Shown piece after piece: positions 7,401 through 15,621 of a stretch of DNA of 64,000 bases. Position numbers and translations under genes: made by a program. The notes below the pieces were generated by a model, which saw nothing but the letters and a program-made list of their open reading frames with translations, was not told the DNA's origin and did no database searches. Origin of the DNA: Nitrospiraceae bacterium (GTDB lineage Bacteria > Nitrospirota > Nitrospiria > Nitrospirales > UBA8639); assembly GCA_020632635.1 (NCBI GenBank), contig JACKFE010000002.1, positions 310,001 to 374,000 of the forward strand, in the 5' to 3' direction. Position 1 is the first letter of the stretch; each line of letters begins with the position of its first letter.

Positions 7401-8953
7401 AAGGGGACCACATGGAATCCCCGACGGCTGAGGATGCGTTCAGGTTGCCCCCACAGCCGATCGGTATTCGAGGAAAACCAATAGCGCTCCTCCCAGCCTT
7501 CCAGGGTCTCAACCCAGGGCCGCAGCGTGCCGGTCAACGGATCGAAGCACAGCCGGGGGTCGCCAAAGCAGAGCAGGCGCCTGCTGGGAAATTTGGCGTG
7601 CAAATCCTCTAAGGGCATCACCTCAAGGGAGCTGATGTCGGCCACGTTTTCCCGTGCGTATGCCCGTACGGGCCGAAGCGGGTCCACCCACTGCAACATG
7701 GCGGGATGCTCATCAAACTCATATTGCCGCACCAACACCGAGCCCTTGGCGAGATCTTTGACAAGTTGTGCTGCCAGATGCGCCTGATGATCGGCAAGGG
7801 TTGTCCGATCGATCAGAGCCAGATAGCCCGGTTCCCGGCGAGACCCGCAGACCGGCGTAAAGAGCCCGCCACGCTGGATGGTGCATTGGATGGTCCGAGC
7901 CACATCCAGTTCGGCGGATTCCACAAACCGCGTTTGGCGCAGCCGTTGAGTCAGATGTCTGAGGGAAATCGAGGGGAACAGGTGATGCGTTTCGGTCTGA
8001 ATTTGGACGTGCTGCAATTCCGGCGCAATCCGGGAAGCCTGCCGCCTAAGCGACGGGGCTCGCCATTTGCGGTACCCCAACCGAAACAGCGCGATGATCA
8101 AGGGCAGCAGAGCCCCCAGTGCTTTCCACCCTTCAAACCTCGTTGTCCACGATGGTGGAGGAACGGAAAGTTCCACTATTTTCTCGATTGATAATTCCGA
8201 CGGTGAGCCTTCTTGTTGAGGGGGATGTTCAGAGGTGATGTCCGAAGGTGTCTCGACCTGTTCCTTCGAGAGTTGGATCGCGCCAATGTCCAACGTGTCT
8301 GCAAGATTGATCGGATTGAGATAGAACCAATTCCGGTTGGCCTTGATGGCTTCGCCCACGGGAACTTTGGCAGTCAGGTACGTCTCAGCTTCGACCGTGA
8401 CTTCCAAGGGCATGTCCTTGGCTAGGAACGGTAGGTGAAATCGACCGCCTTGATCTGTCTTGGAGAATGTGGGTTCTGGTTCATCAGGGGTACCCTTGCC
8501 TACTTGCACCCTCGCGTTTGGGACCGCGTTTTTCTCAGCCAAGACTTTCCCGACCACTTGCCGAGGTCGCAAGTCTTGCCAGAGGAACCATCCAGTAAGC
8601 AGGGGCACGATGAGCAGGCTTAGTGCCGCCAACTTCATGCGCCAATGCACGGTGGGAATGTCTGGCAATGGCGGCGGTTCTTCAAGAAGAGGTGTTCGAC
8701 GGTCGCGTGGCCGTGGGCTCCGTTGCCGCAGCCACTCCAGGTACAGGTTCTGGAAATGTCGTTGGTCTTCGGCGGTGCGGCAAAAAATGGGACCTAAGAG
8801 ATTGGAGAGCCGGACCAGAGCGGTGGGCCCGGTGTCCTGACCCATTTCACTCAACAGAATCTGCTGGGCGGCAAAGAGCTGATAGGACGAGGAGGGAATG
8901 TCCTTCCGCTTCAGGTATTCGGCAAGGTCGACAAGCTCCTCAGGCGTGATCAT
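4397..8953 (-). CDS. DGR target: multidomain membrane protein with vWA-like, propeller and FGE/C-type-lectin domains (frameshifted at the variable region)
   Basis: A 1518-codon open frame. Order: helical N-terminus (1-95); TM about 107-125; CarboxypepD_reg-like Ig fold (about 130-225); TM about 277-292; degenerate vWA-like region (about 375-520, LALIDRTTLADHQAHL); TM about 775-795; WD40-like propeller (about 800-1050); Ala/Glu/Arg-rich coiled coil (1057-1125); second CarboxypepD_reg-like domain (1135-1215); FGE-sulfatase/C-type-lectin fold (1225 onward; MVLVPAGAFTMG, RLPTEAEWEKAARG, YDMAGNAWEWVADW). After GEF (residue 1437) one base is missing. The frame matching the DGR family continues VLRGGSWDDSDPRVLR to GFRCAQGAP and stops at 4515; the extra tail to 4397 is out of frame and overlaps avd. 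The start lies 6 bp after the MoxR stop, suggesting coupling. Likely a sensor with a diversified ligand-binding face. Confidence 0.85.
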   Translation of the reverse strand: MITPEELVDLAEYLKRKDIPSSSYQLFAAQQILLSEMGQDTGPTALVRLSNLLGPIFCRTAEDQRHFQNLYLEWLRQRSPRPRDRRTPLLEEPPPLPDIPTVHWRMKLAALSLLIVPLLTGWFLWQDLRPRQVVGKVLAEKNAVPNARVQVGKGTPDEPEPTFSKTDQGGRFHLPFLAKDMPLEVTVEAETYLTAKVPVGEAIKANRNWFYLNPINLADTLDIGAIQLSKEQVETPSDITSEHPPQQEGSPSELSIEKIVELSVPPPSWTTRFEGWKALGALLPLIIALFRLGYRKWRAPSLRRQASRIAPELQHVQIQTETHHLFPSISLRHLTQRLRQTRFVESAELDVARTIQCTIQRGGLFTPVCGSRREPGYLALIDRTTLADHQAHLAAQLVKDLAKGSVLVRQYEFDEHPAMLQWVDPLRPVRAYARENVADISSLEVMPLEDLHAKFPSRRLLCFGDPRLCFDPLTGTLRPWVETLEGWEERYWFSSNTDRLWGQPERILSRRGFHVVPLSHLGLRFFNDRLANQEACRSFDPQSKQRVVGSHERLPERWLERHPPSPERLRTLLDDLEADFREDNTGSSEERGRQGIRWLAACAAYPEIHWALTLEWGVRLFGHGPTAEMLLPKLTRLVWFRHAFMPDWFRQALYDRLSKDEAEHLSRELTSILSAAAEASDGMPLAIATGARKPETPTYPKKATRSLRDWWNHVRRKLRLQAMGEEAEPGSPLRDYVMLQYLSGRQGKARGLVTRAPKALLNVLFPKGQPWLGFRPVALVGSAMVLSIALTWWWDPLPMPLPAAIQAVGLSLDGQNLAIGLEDGRLVKWNWQNTPEGLQYWGYPFPVTSVALSSEGKFLAGGYRDGTIVVLDPGVGEDSHILRTHDSEVTSLAFWPSPQQIPRLVSVDAKEYVVWENWKAKKTEGFGYGDIKALVFSQTGDWAVGGPSGGQMFSSGTADDNLNPFFHLDLSFTLPDKNHGALKSLAWDPTAKFFLSHHADGLLRVIDRRSERVLASIQGPVEGASGLSWPKEEEAFLTVAGEEGPEVWRLQIPADALNTALGNIEQEKAAKVKAQEEARLREQRAAEQERARLEAEKQAAVEAKRLADLAAKQKAAEAAKRRALEPQQPQGASAPTLKGQIVDAFTKEPLEGVTVSLPDLNVVRQTDASGHFEFSNKEILSKLVRMVLSKEGYETWETRGEAGKALQLSMPRIEHVKKVGPAIITGKDGVPMVLVPAGAFTMGISEAAIDQWLQAHPQDKREWFDPEVPQHPVYLDAFYLDQYEVTTSRYAAFMEATKRDPPRHWPATVLKQHAKKPVVGVAWEDANAYCVWAGKRLPTEAEWEKAARGTDGRLYPWGNEAPTKALANFDNCCDFQDYGALRDVGSYEHGKSPYGAYDMAGNAWEWVADWYDETRYQQRAMGNEPVRNPQGPDKGEFRFCAGVLGTTPIPGSYDRPSASGSTRRTGATASGFVVLRAPRNPWFFGPFPLGPFLVLSSSFSKEVSYGDDRSSDGGVGCL
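4528..4642 (-). repeat. DGR variable repeat (VR) in the target gene
   Basis: A 115-nt repeat at the 3' end of the target gene, homologous to the template at 2895-3008. Differences in the body are confined to template adenines (21 substitutions, 15 altered codons in the DGR frame, e.g. AAC to GAC, GTC, CTC, TTC, GGC). A one-base length difference and a few non-adenine changes occur only near the upstream edge. The family-frame stop TAA (4515-4517) follows 10 bp beyond the repeat, which is typical for a C-terminal VR. A GGGCGCCC palindrome sits directly at the IMH end. Confidence 0.93.
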
Positions 8954-8959
8954 GCGTGG

Positions 8960-9952
8960 TTATGTGGTTTTGAGAAAGGTCTCTCGTACCCATGCCGTGA
9001 GGATATCTCGATCGTCTTTGGTCTTGGCCAGGGTGGGGAGGCTTGTGGTCAATACCTCGGGAATTTCGCGGATTTTGGCCGTTACCGGCACGCCACTGTC
9101 TGCCAAGATTTGAAACCAGTTAAGCAGTTCGGCCGTCGCAGGCGGTTTCCGTAGATCAAGCCTGCGTACTTCCTCAAAAAAGTCGAGCCCGGAGTCGAGC
9201 AACACATGGTTTTCCTGTGTCGGAGTCACACCCGGAACCCGGTTACAGATGATCTTGGCTAATTGGCTACGTTCTTGAGGAGGAATATGGTAGTAGATGC
9301 ACCGGCGCAAGAAGGCATCTGGCAGGTTCTGCTCTGAATTGCTGGTGATAATCAGGACTGGACGCAGGGCCGGGTCGGCTTCTACTTCCTTATTCAATTC
9401 CGGGATGCGAAACCGAAGGGCATCCACCTCGAGGAGGAGGTCGTTCGGAAAATCTCGCGGGGCTTTGTCGATTTCATCGACCAACACCACACTTCGTCTG
9501 GAACCCGGATGCTGGAACTGAGGGGGCAGAATGTCACGGACTTCCTCGGGCTTTCGGGACAACACGATGGCCGCACCCAGGGCTACATAATCCAGGTAGT
9601 CTAAGTTGTCTTGGCTACCGGAATTGGTGTTGGCTGCATGAAAGCGGCTCAGCGTGTCATACCGGTACAACACATCCCGGGCCGTGCTCCCTGACTTGGT
9701 GTCAAACCGTAACGGCTCTTCCAACCCTAATTCCCAGGCCACCCGATAGGCCAACTGCGTTTTCCCGGTCCCGGGTTCACCCGTGAGGAGCAGAGGCTGG
9801 CTCAACAGCAACGCCACGTTGACCGCGTCGGCCAGCGCAGGATCCATCAGATAGCCTTTGGGATCCACCTGCTGTTTTTTTGACGGTTGCGGCAACGCCA
9901 CCGGTTGGGTGGGTTTTTCGGTGGCGAGTCCGGTGATGAACTGAAATGACAC
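8960..9952 (-). CDS. MoxR-family AAA+ ATPase
   Basis: A 330-residue AAA+ protein. Walker A is LLLTGEPGTGKTQLAYRVA and Walker B is VVLVDEIDKAPRDFPNDLLL; sensor-1 is LIITSNSEQNLPDAFLRRC, which also holds the arginine-finger region. MoxR ATPases remodel or activate partners that often carry vWA domains. Here the downstream partner is the vWA-like/FGE DGR target, so the pair resembles MoxR-vWA NTPase conflict systems (inference). A GTG start at 9952 is chosen because a strong AAGGAGG lies 8 bp upstream; the frame stays open to 9979. It is part of the operon running from 11330 to the template repeat. Confidence 0.9.
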   Translation of the reverse strand: MSFQFITGLATEKPTQPVALPQPSKKQQVDPKGYLMDPALADAVNVALLLSQPLLLTGEPGTGKTQLAYRVAWELGLEEPLRFDTKSGSTARDVLYRYDTLSRFHAANTNSGSQDNLDYLDYVALGAAIVLSRKPEEVRDILPPQFQHPGSRRSVVLVDEIDKAPRDFPNDLLLEVDALRFRIPELNKEVEADPALRPVLIITSNSEQNLPDAFLRRCIYYHIPPQERSQLAKIICNRVPGVTPTQENHVLLDSGLDFFEEVRRLDLRKPPATAELLNWFQILADSGVPVTAKIREIPEVLTTSLPTLAKTKDDRDILTAWVRETFLKTT

Positions 9953-10004
9953 GAGCGAACCTCCTTCGTTAACTATCAAGTTGCCAATCTTTTGGCTTTA
10001 GTCC

Positions 10005-11330
10005 TTACCCAGCTTGTTTCTTGATAAGTTGTGTCAACTGGTCATATAAAACTTCCATGGGAAGACCAACGTTCTTATCAGGAAACATCGCCTCAATTTC
10101 TTTTCCGGAGACGAACGGTATTTTGGCTCTTACCAGATCATGCTCCACCCACCTCCGAACGTCAGCCGCCTTGGGCGATGTTAAGCATGGCAACCTTTCT
10201 ACCCGTAGAGTTTTTGGATCGTGATACAGTGTCTGAATTTGTTGAATGGCCCGATCGAATATTTCTCCTGACGAAGGAACCGTCTTGTTCCTGGAAAACC
10301 ACCGTTGCCACATCCCTTGAGGTTCTACAACGGACTGGTCATCCCTCAGACAAACCACCATTCCCACTAAATGATTGTCAGGGGTGTCGGGAAATGCTGC
10401 CCAATACTCAGCCAATAACCGAAGCGCCTTTTCAGGATCCCCATCGCACTCAGACGCGAGAATCTGGACCACCAGCAGCAGGGCTTTGGTTCGTTGGATT
10501 TTCATATGCTCCAGAATGACCTGATCGCTGCCGTTGTTTCGTTCTTTCAGGAGACCCACTATTTCGTTGCGAATATGGTCCTTGGAGGTCATCACACAAG
10601 GCGACTTCAAAAATGGCTTGATCAGTTTGCCCCCGTTGATCCCAGCTTTCGTCATCCACGTGTCCAGGGAGCTGAGTTGGACTCGTTTGACATACAGCCC
10701 ATGGGCTTCGTCAACCGACCCAGGCAAGAAGAGCAGCAATGGCCGCGGAGAACGTTGATGAAAATAGGCCGTGATCTGCGTTTCAAATTGTATTTCTTGA
10801 GGATCACGATCACATAATACTGGAAGGTGATCGTTGATTTCCTGGGCTAGCTGACTCTCGTTGGGTACTTGCTGTGGTAGAACTTGCCCTATCAACCCAT
10901 CCGACCACTTCCACAGATCCTTGATAATTTGATCCACAAGATTTTCCGTCGAGGGAAAGAAGGAGAGCGAGGGCACATTGCTCACTCCCCTGAGAGATTT
11001 CAAGAAATCTTGTAACTCTTGGTTGCGTTCCTCGTCAGGCATGTCTTGCACGTATAGATGACAACTAATCTGATTGTCTCGCGCCAGGTTGAATTCTTCC
11101 CTCGTATAAGCACCACACACTTTTCCAAAGATGCCAACATAGACGCTAGCCCCTTGAACCGCCTCCCGGAATCGGGTTGCGGGATCTTTTCCAGATGCGC
11201 CCTCCTTCTCAAAAATGAAATAGGGAATATCTAGCCGGTACAACTCCCGTTGAATAGCCGTGCGTTCTTGACGGAACTCGATCATGCTGGAACTGAGAAA
11301 GACTCTAAGATTTCGTTTTTCGTACCCCAT
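10005..11330 (-). CDS. DUF4062 (TIR-like) protein with iSTAND-like C-terminal region
   Basis: A 441-residue protein. Residues 1-145 match DUF4062, a TIR-related Rossmann-like domain common at the N-termini of bacterial NTPase and signalling proteins (LRVFLSSSMIEFRQER, then YVGIFGKVCG and TREEFNLARDN). From about residue 178 a second domain begins with LCDRDPQ and has alternating strands (RPLLLFLPG). It resembles the inactive-STAND (iSTAND) modules of conflict systems, though this is a weaker match. The start ATG at 11330 follows a GGAG; an in-frame ATG at 11360 is possible. It is the first gene of the DGR operon, 52 bp ahead of the MoxR gene, and may be a signalling or effector subunit. Confidence 0.75.
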   Translation of the reverse strand: MGYEKRNLRVFLSSSMIEFRQERTAIQRELYRLDIPYFIFEKEGASGKDPATRFREAVQGASVYVGIFGKVCGAYTREEFNLARDNQISCHLYVQDMPDEERNQELQDFLKSLRGVSNVPSLSFFPSTENLVDQIIKDLWKWSDGLIGQVLPQQVPNESQLAQEINDHLPVLCDRDPQEIQFETQITAYFHQRSPRPLLLFLPGSVDEAHGLYVKRVQLSSLDTWMTKAGINGGKLIKPFLKSPCVMTSKDHIRNEIVGLLKERNNGSDQVILEHMKIQRTKALLLVVQILASECDGDPEKALRLLAEYWAAFPDTPDNHLVGMVVCLRDDQSVVEPQGMWQRWFSRNKTVPSSGEIFDRAIQQIQTLYHDPKTLRVERLPCLTSPKAADVRRWVEHDLVRAKIPFVSGKEIEAMFPDKNVGLPMEVLYDQLTQLIKKQAG

Positions 11331-11635
11331 GGTTATTTTTTCTCCAGGCAGGAACAACATTTTGTCGGGAGTGGGTTGGTGTGGATTTTAGCTCTAACGG
11401 ATTGGAATAAAACTATACCTATGGCAAACAGGAAGGCTTCGACTGGCATCTGAGAAGAGGTGTGACCATCCATGGCTTCGACCACTGATTCATTTCGCGG
11501 ACCCATTGTGCCATGCTCAGCTTAAAATGCAAGGGCCTCGTGGGGAGGCCAGATCCCCCACGCACCTGCCATCTTGTACTCACCTTGTAGGCTGCCCCCA
11601 CACCGGGAAGTCTCTTGACGATCGGAGATCAGAAA
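11331..11635. other. Intergenic region upstream of the DGR operon
   Basis: About 305 bp between the DUF4062 gene start and the exopolyphosphatase stop. It presumably contains the promoter for the six-component DGR operon, but no convincing -35/-10 pair, repeat or RNA motif was identified. Short open frames here have no recognisable features. Confidence 0.3.
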
Positions 11636-12610
11636 TTAGAGAGGCGGGAATGGTCGTTCGGTTGGCGGGAGCCGCAATCGTTCTGCTGTGTGCTTGGTCA
11701 CTAGATCGACCAGTACGCCTTCCCGAAGCCCGTAATCACTGACGAGACAGTGGTCATAGCCAAAGGACTCCATCGTCATTCGCAGGATCAGGGTCCCCGC
11801 CGCCATGACCTGCTCGCGACCGGCCTCTAAGCCAGGCATCTCTAAACGTTGTCCGCTCGACTTGCTCATGATGTCCTCTTCCAGCCTTCGTATGGTTTCC
11901 AATGGCAGCACATAATTATGCACCAGAGCAGAGTCATACCGGGTGAGCCCCTGGTCCATGGCGGCCAGCGTCGTAATGGTCCCCGCTGTCCCAACCAATG
12001 TCGGAGGCCATACGTTTGAGAAATGCTGCTTGGCTTTGTCTAGTTGTCGGATGATTTCTTCTTCGGCCACCTTCAGGTCATGTGGAGTCGGTGGATCATG
12101 CACCAACGCTCGCTCAGTCAATCGCACCACCCCAAGATCGAGTGATATATCGTCACACGCTCGGTCCGCACCGACTCGGATGAACTCCGTACTCCCTCCA
12201 CCAATATCGAGAGCCAGAAATTGCGTGATGTTCGGAGGTAATCCACATTGCATACCGAGAAGGGTACGCCGTGCTTCCTCCGCCCCCGACAATACTTCCA
12301 CTTGCCATCCCACCGCCTCCGACACGCGATGGAGAAACCTCTGCCGGTTACTGGCATCACGAACGGCACTCGTGGCGACAATTACCACGTGGTCTAATGG
12401 ATACGCCGCCAATTTGGTTTTCCATTCCTTCAGGACGGTCACCACCCGATCCATGGCCGCGTCAGAGAGTGTTTTATTCGTATCTACCCCCTCCCCCAGC
12501 CGCAAGATACGGCGGTCGGCATCCATTTCTTGAAAGACATAGGGTAGCTCCACCCGAGCCACCAGCAATCGGCACGTCAACGTCCCAATATCAATTCCCG
12601 CAACCAGCAT
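11636..12610 (-). CDS. ppx: Ppx/GppA family exopolyphosphatase
   Basis: A 324-residue ASKHA-fold phosphatase. The N-terminal phosphate-1 motif is VAGIDIGTLTCRLLVA, and ALDIGGGSTEFIRV (phosphate-2) and LVGTAGTITTLAA (adenosine-type motif) are also present. Members hydrolyse polyphosphate or pppGpp, and this short form lacks the C-terminal HD domain of E. coli Ppx. The ATG at 12610 is preferred over an upstream TTG at 12646 because AAGGA lies about 10 bp ahead of it. It is a single minus-strand gene diverging from the YggX-like gene. Confidence 0.9.
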   Translation of the reverse strand: MLVAGIDIGTLTCRLLVARVELPYVFQEMDADRRILRLGEGVDTNKTLSDAAMDRVVTVLKEWKTKLAAYPLDHVVIVATSAVRDASNRQRFLHRVSEAVGWQVEVLSGAEEARRTLLGMQCGLPPNITQFLALDIGGGSTEFIRVGADRACDDISLDLGVVRLTERALVHDPPTPHDLKVAEEEIIRQLDKAKQHFSNVWPPTLVGTAGTITTLAAMDQGLTRYDSALVHNYVLPLETIRRLEEDIMSKSSGQRLEMPGLEAGREQVMAAGTLILRMTMESFGYDHCLVSDYGLREGVLVDLVTKHTAERLRLPPTERPFPPL

Positions 12611-12775
12611 ATCGTTTGCGTCCTTTGTTTCATTCGGTTTATTCAAAAAATGGCTGCACCGATATTTTTCTTGAGGTATTCTTTGCCCACCCCGAATGGC
12701 TATGGTAGGATTTTACACGGTTTTTTCGTTCGAGAAAGTGTGACGTGTTCTGACCCGATCAAAGGAGAGATTGGC

Positions 12776-13048
12776 ATGCCTCAAATTCATTGCCGAAAAT
12801 GCGATACGGATGCAGAAATCATGACCGAGAATTTGTTTCTTGGCAAACTCGAAGAAGAAGTCAAACAAAACGTCTGTGGCGCCTGTTGGGAAGAATGGAA
12901 TAAACCCGGCGGAGTCAAAACCATGGTCATCAATGAATATCGCTTGAATTTGGGTGATGAACATGCTCGAGCCACATTAAAAAACCAAATGCGGGCATTT
13001 TTGAAATTGGATGGCGGAGAAACCGAATTCAAGGATTATCGGACCTAG
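12776..13048 (+). CDS. Fe(2+)-trafficking protein, YggX-like
   Basis: A 90-residue soluble protein resembling the YggX family, small proteins that protect iron-sulfur clusters from oxidative damage. The central WEEWNKPGGVKTMVINEYRL and the C-terminal RATLKNQMRAFL helix match the family layout. Unlike E. coli YggX it has two CxxC pairs (CRKC near the N-terminus and CGAC near residue 36), which could bind metal. The ATG at 12776 follows AAGGAGA at 8 bp. Assignment is by overall pattern. Confidence 0.75.
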   Translation: MPQIHCRKCDTDAEIMTENLFLGKLEEEVKQNVCGACWEEWNKPGGVKTMVINEYRLNLGDEHARATLKNQMRAFLKLDGGETEFKDYRT

Positions 13049-13211
13049 CAGGAAAACAAATTGGGAGGGAATATGTCACTTTCCTGCCCGAATCCCATTT
13101 CCCCGAATATCGATCTGAAAATCCTGCTCGCCCGTTGGTTTCACCCCTCATCGTCTCCGCCCTTTCCCCTCTCCTCTTGAAGGAGAGGCTATCGCACGGT
13201 AGGATCACAGT

Positions 13212-13772
13212 ATGAATACCCCGTTGGGAAAAGGTGTGTTTCTGATTGCCAAACCGGCACTACGAGACCCAAATTTCTGTCAGACCGTAGTCTTGTTGTG
13301 TGAACACGGCCCCGAAGGCGCTCTGGGGGTCGTGGTGAATCGACCCACCGAAATGAACATTACCGAAGTCTTGCCTCAAGTTCCCGTCATCGAAGGGCAG
13401 CCTCATCGGGTGTTTTCGGGGGGGCCCGTTCAAAAAAATAGCCTGCTCATTCTTTATCGTCTTCCACAGGAAATCGAGGGGACCCACCCCGTTCTGGACG
13501 GAGTCTATCTTGGTGGGAACATGGAAGCCCTTGAACGAATTCTGGAGGGCCCGGCCGTAGATGAAACCTTCCGGGCCTTTATGGGCTATTCCGGGTGGGC
13601 TCCCGGTCAGTTGGAAAACGAAATGAAGATGGGCTCGTGGCTCACCATGCCGGCAAATCCTGATTTGGTTTTTAACCCTGACGCCACACAACTCTGGACG
13701 GATGTGATCCAACAATTCGGAGATGAATACAGCATCTATTCAGATATGCCGCCTGATCCTTCCTTGAATTGA
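13212..13772 (+). CDS. YqgE/AlgH family protein (UPF0301)
   Basis: A 186-residue cytoplasmic protein with the UPF0301 pattern: GKGVFLIAKPALRDPNFCQT at the N-terminus, GALGVVVNRPTEM, RVFSGGPVQKNSLLILYRL and the conserved FMGYSGWAPGQLENEM motif. The molecular function of the family is unsettled; it has been linked to alginate regulation in Pseudomonas. It is full length and probably monocistronic. Confidence 0.92.
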   Translation: MNTPLGKGVFLIAKPALRDPNFCQTVVLLCEHGPEGALGVVVNRPTEMNITEVLPQVPVIEGQPHRVFSGGPVQKNSLLILYRLPQEIEGTHPVLDGVYLGGNMEALERILEGPAVDETFRAFMGYSGWAPGQLENEMKMGSWLTMPANPDLVFNPDATQLWTDVIQQFGDEYSIYSDMPPDPSLN

Positions 13773-13872
13773 CTCATCGCTTGAGTTGTCCCTCCCTGTT
13801 GTTCCTTCTTCAAACCCCGGTTATTTTTTCCGCGACAAGACCTAAGGGGGTTTATTTGATAAGGTTTGAGTC

Positions 13873-15150
13873 ATGCCGTTTCTGACTCGCCCCGGTCAAG
13901 TTTTGACTCAATTTCTCACGCTCCTGGTGAGCCCCAAAATGCTGGTCATGCTGCTGACCGGCTTTTCTTCAGGTTTACCGCTTCTGCTGACAGGCTCGAC
14001 CCTGAAGTTCTGGATGCGGGAAGAAGGCTTGGAGCTGACGACCATCGGGCTCTTTGGACTCGTCGGCCTACCCTACACACTGAAATTTGTCTGGGCTCCG
14101 GTGATGGATCGCTTGGTCCCGGCCTGGGGAGGACGACGGCGCGGATGGATGCTGATTACCCAATGCCTGCTCCTGCTATCCATTGCATCCTTATCGCTCA
14201 CCCAACCCGCCAATCATCTGCTGATCATCACAATACTCTCCCTCCTCATTTCATTTTTTAGTGCCAGCCAGGATATCGTTCTGGACGCCTACCGCCGCGA
14301 ATCCCTTGAGGATGAGGAACTCGGAATCGGATCTTCCATGTTTATCTATGGCTATCGGATGGGGATGTTGGCCGCAGGGGCCTTAGCCCTGTTCCTCGCT
14401 GACCAAGACCGCCTGTCATGGAACCACGTCTATTTCCTCATGGGACTGTTAATGAGCATCGGAATCCTCACCACCTGGTTTGCCCCCGAACCGGGGCTTG
14501 CCGCTCCCCCACCGCAGACCTGGCATGAGGCGATTGTGGGGCCGTTTCTGGATTTTTTCCATCGGCCCGGCGCCCTGATGATCCTAATTTTTATTTTGCT
14601 TTACAAAGTGGGGGATAGCATGGCTTCCGAAATGTTATCGCCCTTTATGGTCGATCTGGGTGTTTCGAAAACAGATTATGCGGTCATCGTGAAAGTTTTC
14701 GGGATGGTCGCGCTGATCGGGGGTGGGCTTATTGGAGGATTGGTCGTGTATTGGATGGGGATCGTTCCCTCACTCTTGATTTTCGGTTTCCTGCAAATGA
14801 TTTCCACCGCCGGCTTTGCCCTCCTAGCTTTTGTGGGAAATCATCTCCCGACGTTAACCGGTGTCATTGCGTTTGAAACCATTTCCAGTGGATTGGGACA
14901 AACCGCCTTTGTCGCTTTTATGGCCAGTCTCACCAATAAACGGTTCACGGCCACGCAATATGCGCTCCTAACAAGTTTTATGGGCATTCCACGCGTCCTG
15001 GCGGGATCCACCACTGGGCTTCTGGCCACGTGGTTGGATTGGGAAGGGTTTTTTCTGGTATGTACCGTCATTGCCTTACCCGGATTATTGCTGATTCCCC
15101 GTTTACACCGATTCACGCAACTCTCGCCTTCCCCTCGTAGGTCCATATGA
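13873..15150 (+). CDS. ampG: AmpG-like MFS permease
   Basis: A 425-residue major facilitator protein with about 12 hydrophobic segments. The first cytoplasmic-loop region (FSSGLPLLLTGSTLKFWMRE and KFVWAPVMDRL) is characteristic of AmpG, the inner-membrane importer of anhydro-muropeptides for peptidoglycan recycling. SASQDIVLDAYRRE in the fourth-fifth segment region is another AmpG hallmark. Length is typical of shorter AmpG homologues. Other recycling genes are not adjacent. Confidence 0.87.
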   Translation: MPFLTRPGQVLTQFLTLLVSPKMLVMLLTGFSSGLPLLLTGSTLKFWMREEGLELTTIGLFGLVGLPYTLKFVWAPVMDRLVPAWGGRRRGWMLITQCLLLLSIASLSLTQPANHLLIITILSLLISFFSASQDIVLDAYRRESLEDEELGIGSSMFIYGYRMGMLAAGALALFLADQDRLSWNHVYFLMGLLMSIGILTTWFAPEPGLAAPPPQTWHEAIVGPFLDFFHRPGALMILIFILLYKVGDSMASEMLSPFMVDLGVSKTDYAVIVKVFGMVALIGGGLIGGLVVYWMGIVPSLLIFGFLQMISTAGFALLAFVGNHLPTLTGVIAFETISSGLGQTAFVAFMASLTNKRFTATQYALLTSFMGIPRVLAGSTTGLLATWLDWEGFFLVCTVIALPGLLLIPRLHRFTQLSPSPRRSI

Positions 15151-15194
15151 GCCAAGCCATTGGGGAAAGAATTTTCCAGGCTGTCCTTTGATAT

Positions 15195-15614
15195 TTAAAA
15201 CGGCCAGAACCCAAAATGAGGCGGATCGGGAGGAGGCTGAATGACGGAATGGTCGTAGGTCAGATTTGGCCGCATGGCGACATGTAAAATATAGGTCTCT
15301 CCTTCTCCTTTTCCCAGATTCATCGAAGGCGCAACCGGTAAAAATATCCGGAGAAGCCATCCGAAATTGACCCGCATGGTCTTGCTGTCGCCATAACGAT
15401 ATCGAAAGACCATCCCCTGCGCTCCTTCTTCGATTTCATCTGGCGCCCCCAGGACCCTTGCCACATCCTGAACGGTACTCTGCCCAGGAACCAGTCTCTC
15501 AAGCGATTCCGCCACCAATGGATTGTTCACCACCACGCGACGAAAATCACACCCGGTCAGCACAATCACGCTGAGCGAGACCAGCACCCCTAATATTACC
15601 TTCTTGGAACACAT
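15195..15614 (-). CDS. SmpA/OmlA-like lipoprotein, paralogue 1
   Basis: A 139-residue lipoprotein. The signal peptide after MCSKKVILG is hydrophobic and ends in a VLTGC lipobox. The mature part holds an SmpA-like domain with LVPGQSTVQDVARVLGAPDE, the motif used by BamE-like and related lipoproteins. The start at 15614 is chosen because it gives the signal peptide. It lies 7 bp downstream of a similar lipoprotein gene of identical length (15622-16041), suggesting tandem duplication. Function unknown. Confidence 0.8.
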   Translation of the reverse strand: MCSKKVILGVLVSLSVIVLTGCDFRRVVVNNPLVAESLERLVPGQSTVQDVARVLGAPDEIEEGAQGMVFRYRYGDSKTMRVNFGWLLRIFLPVAPSMNLGKGEGETYILHVAMRPNLTYDHSVIQPPPDPPHFGFWPF

Positions 15615-15621
15615 GGTCCCG

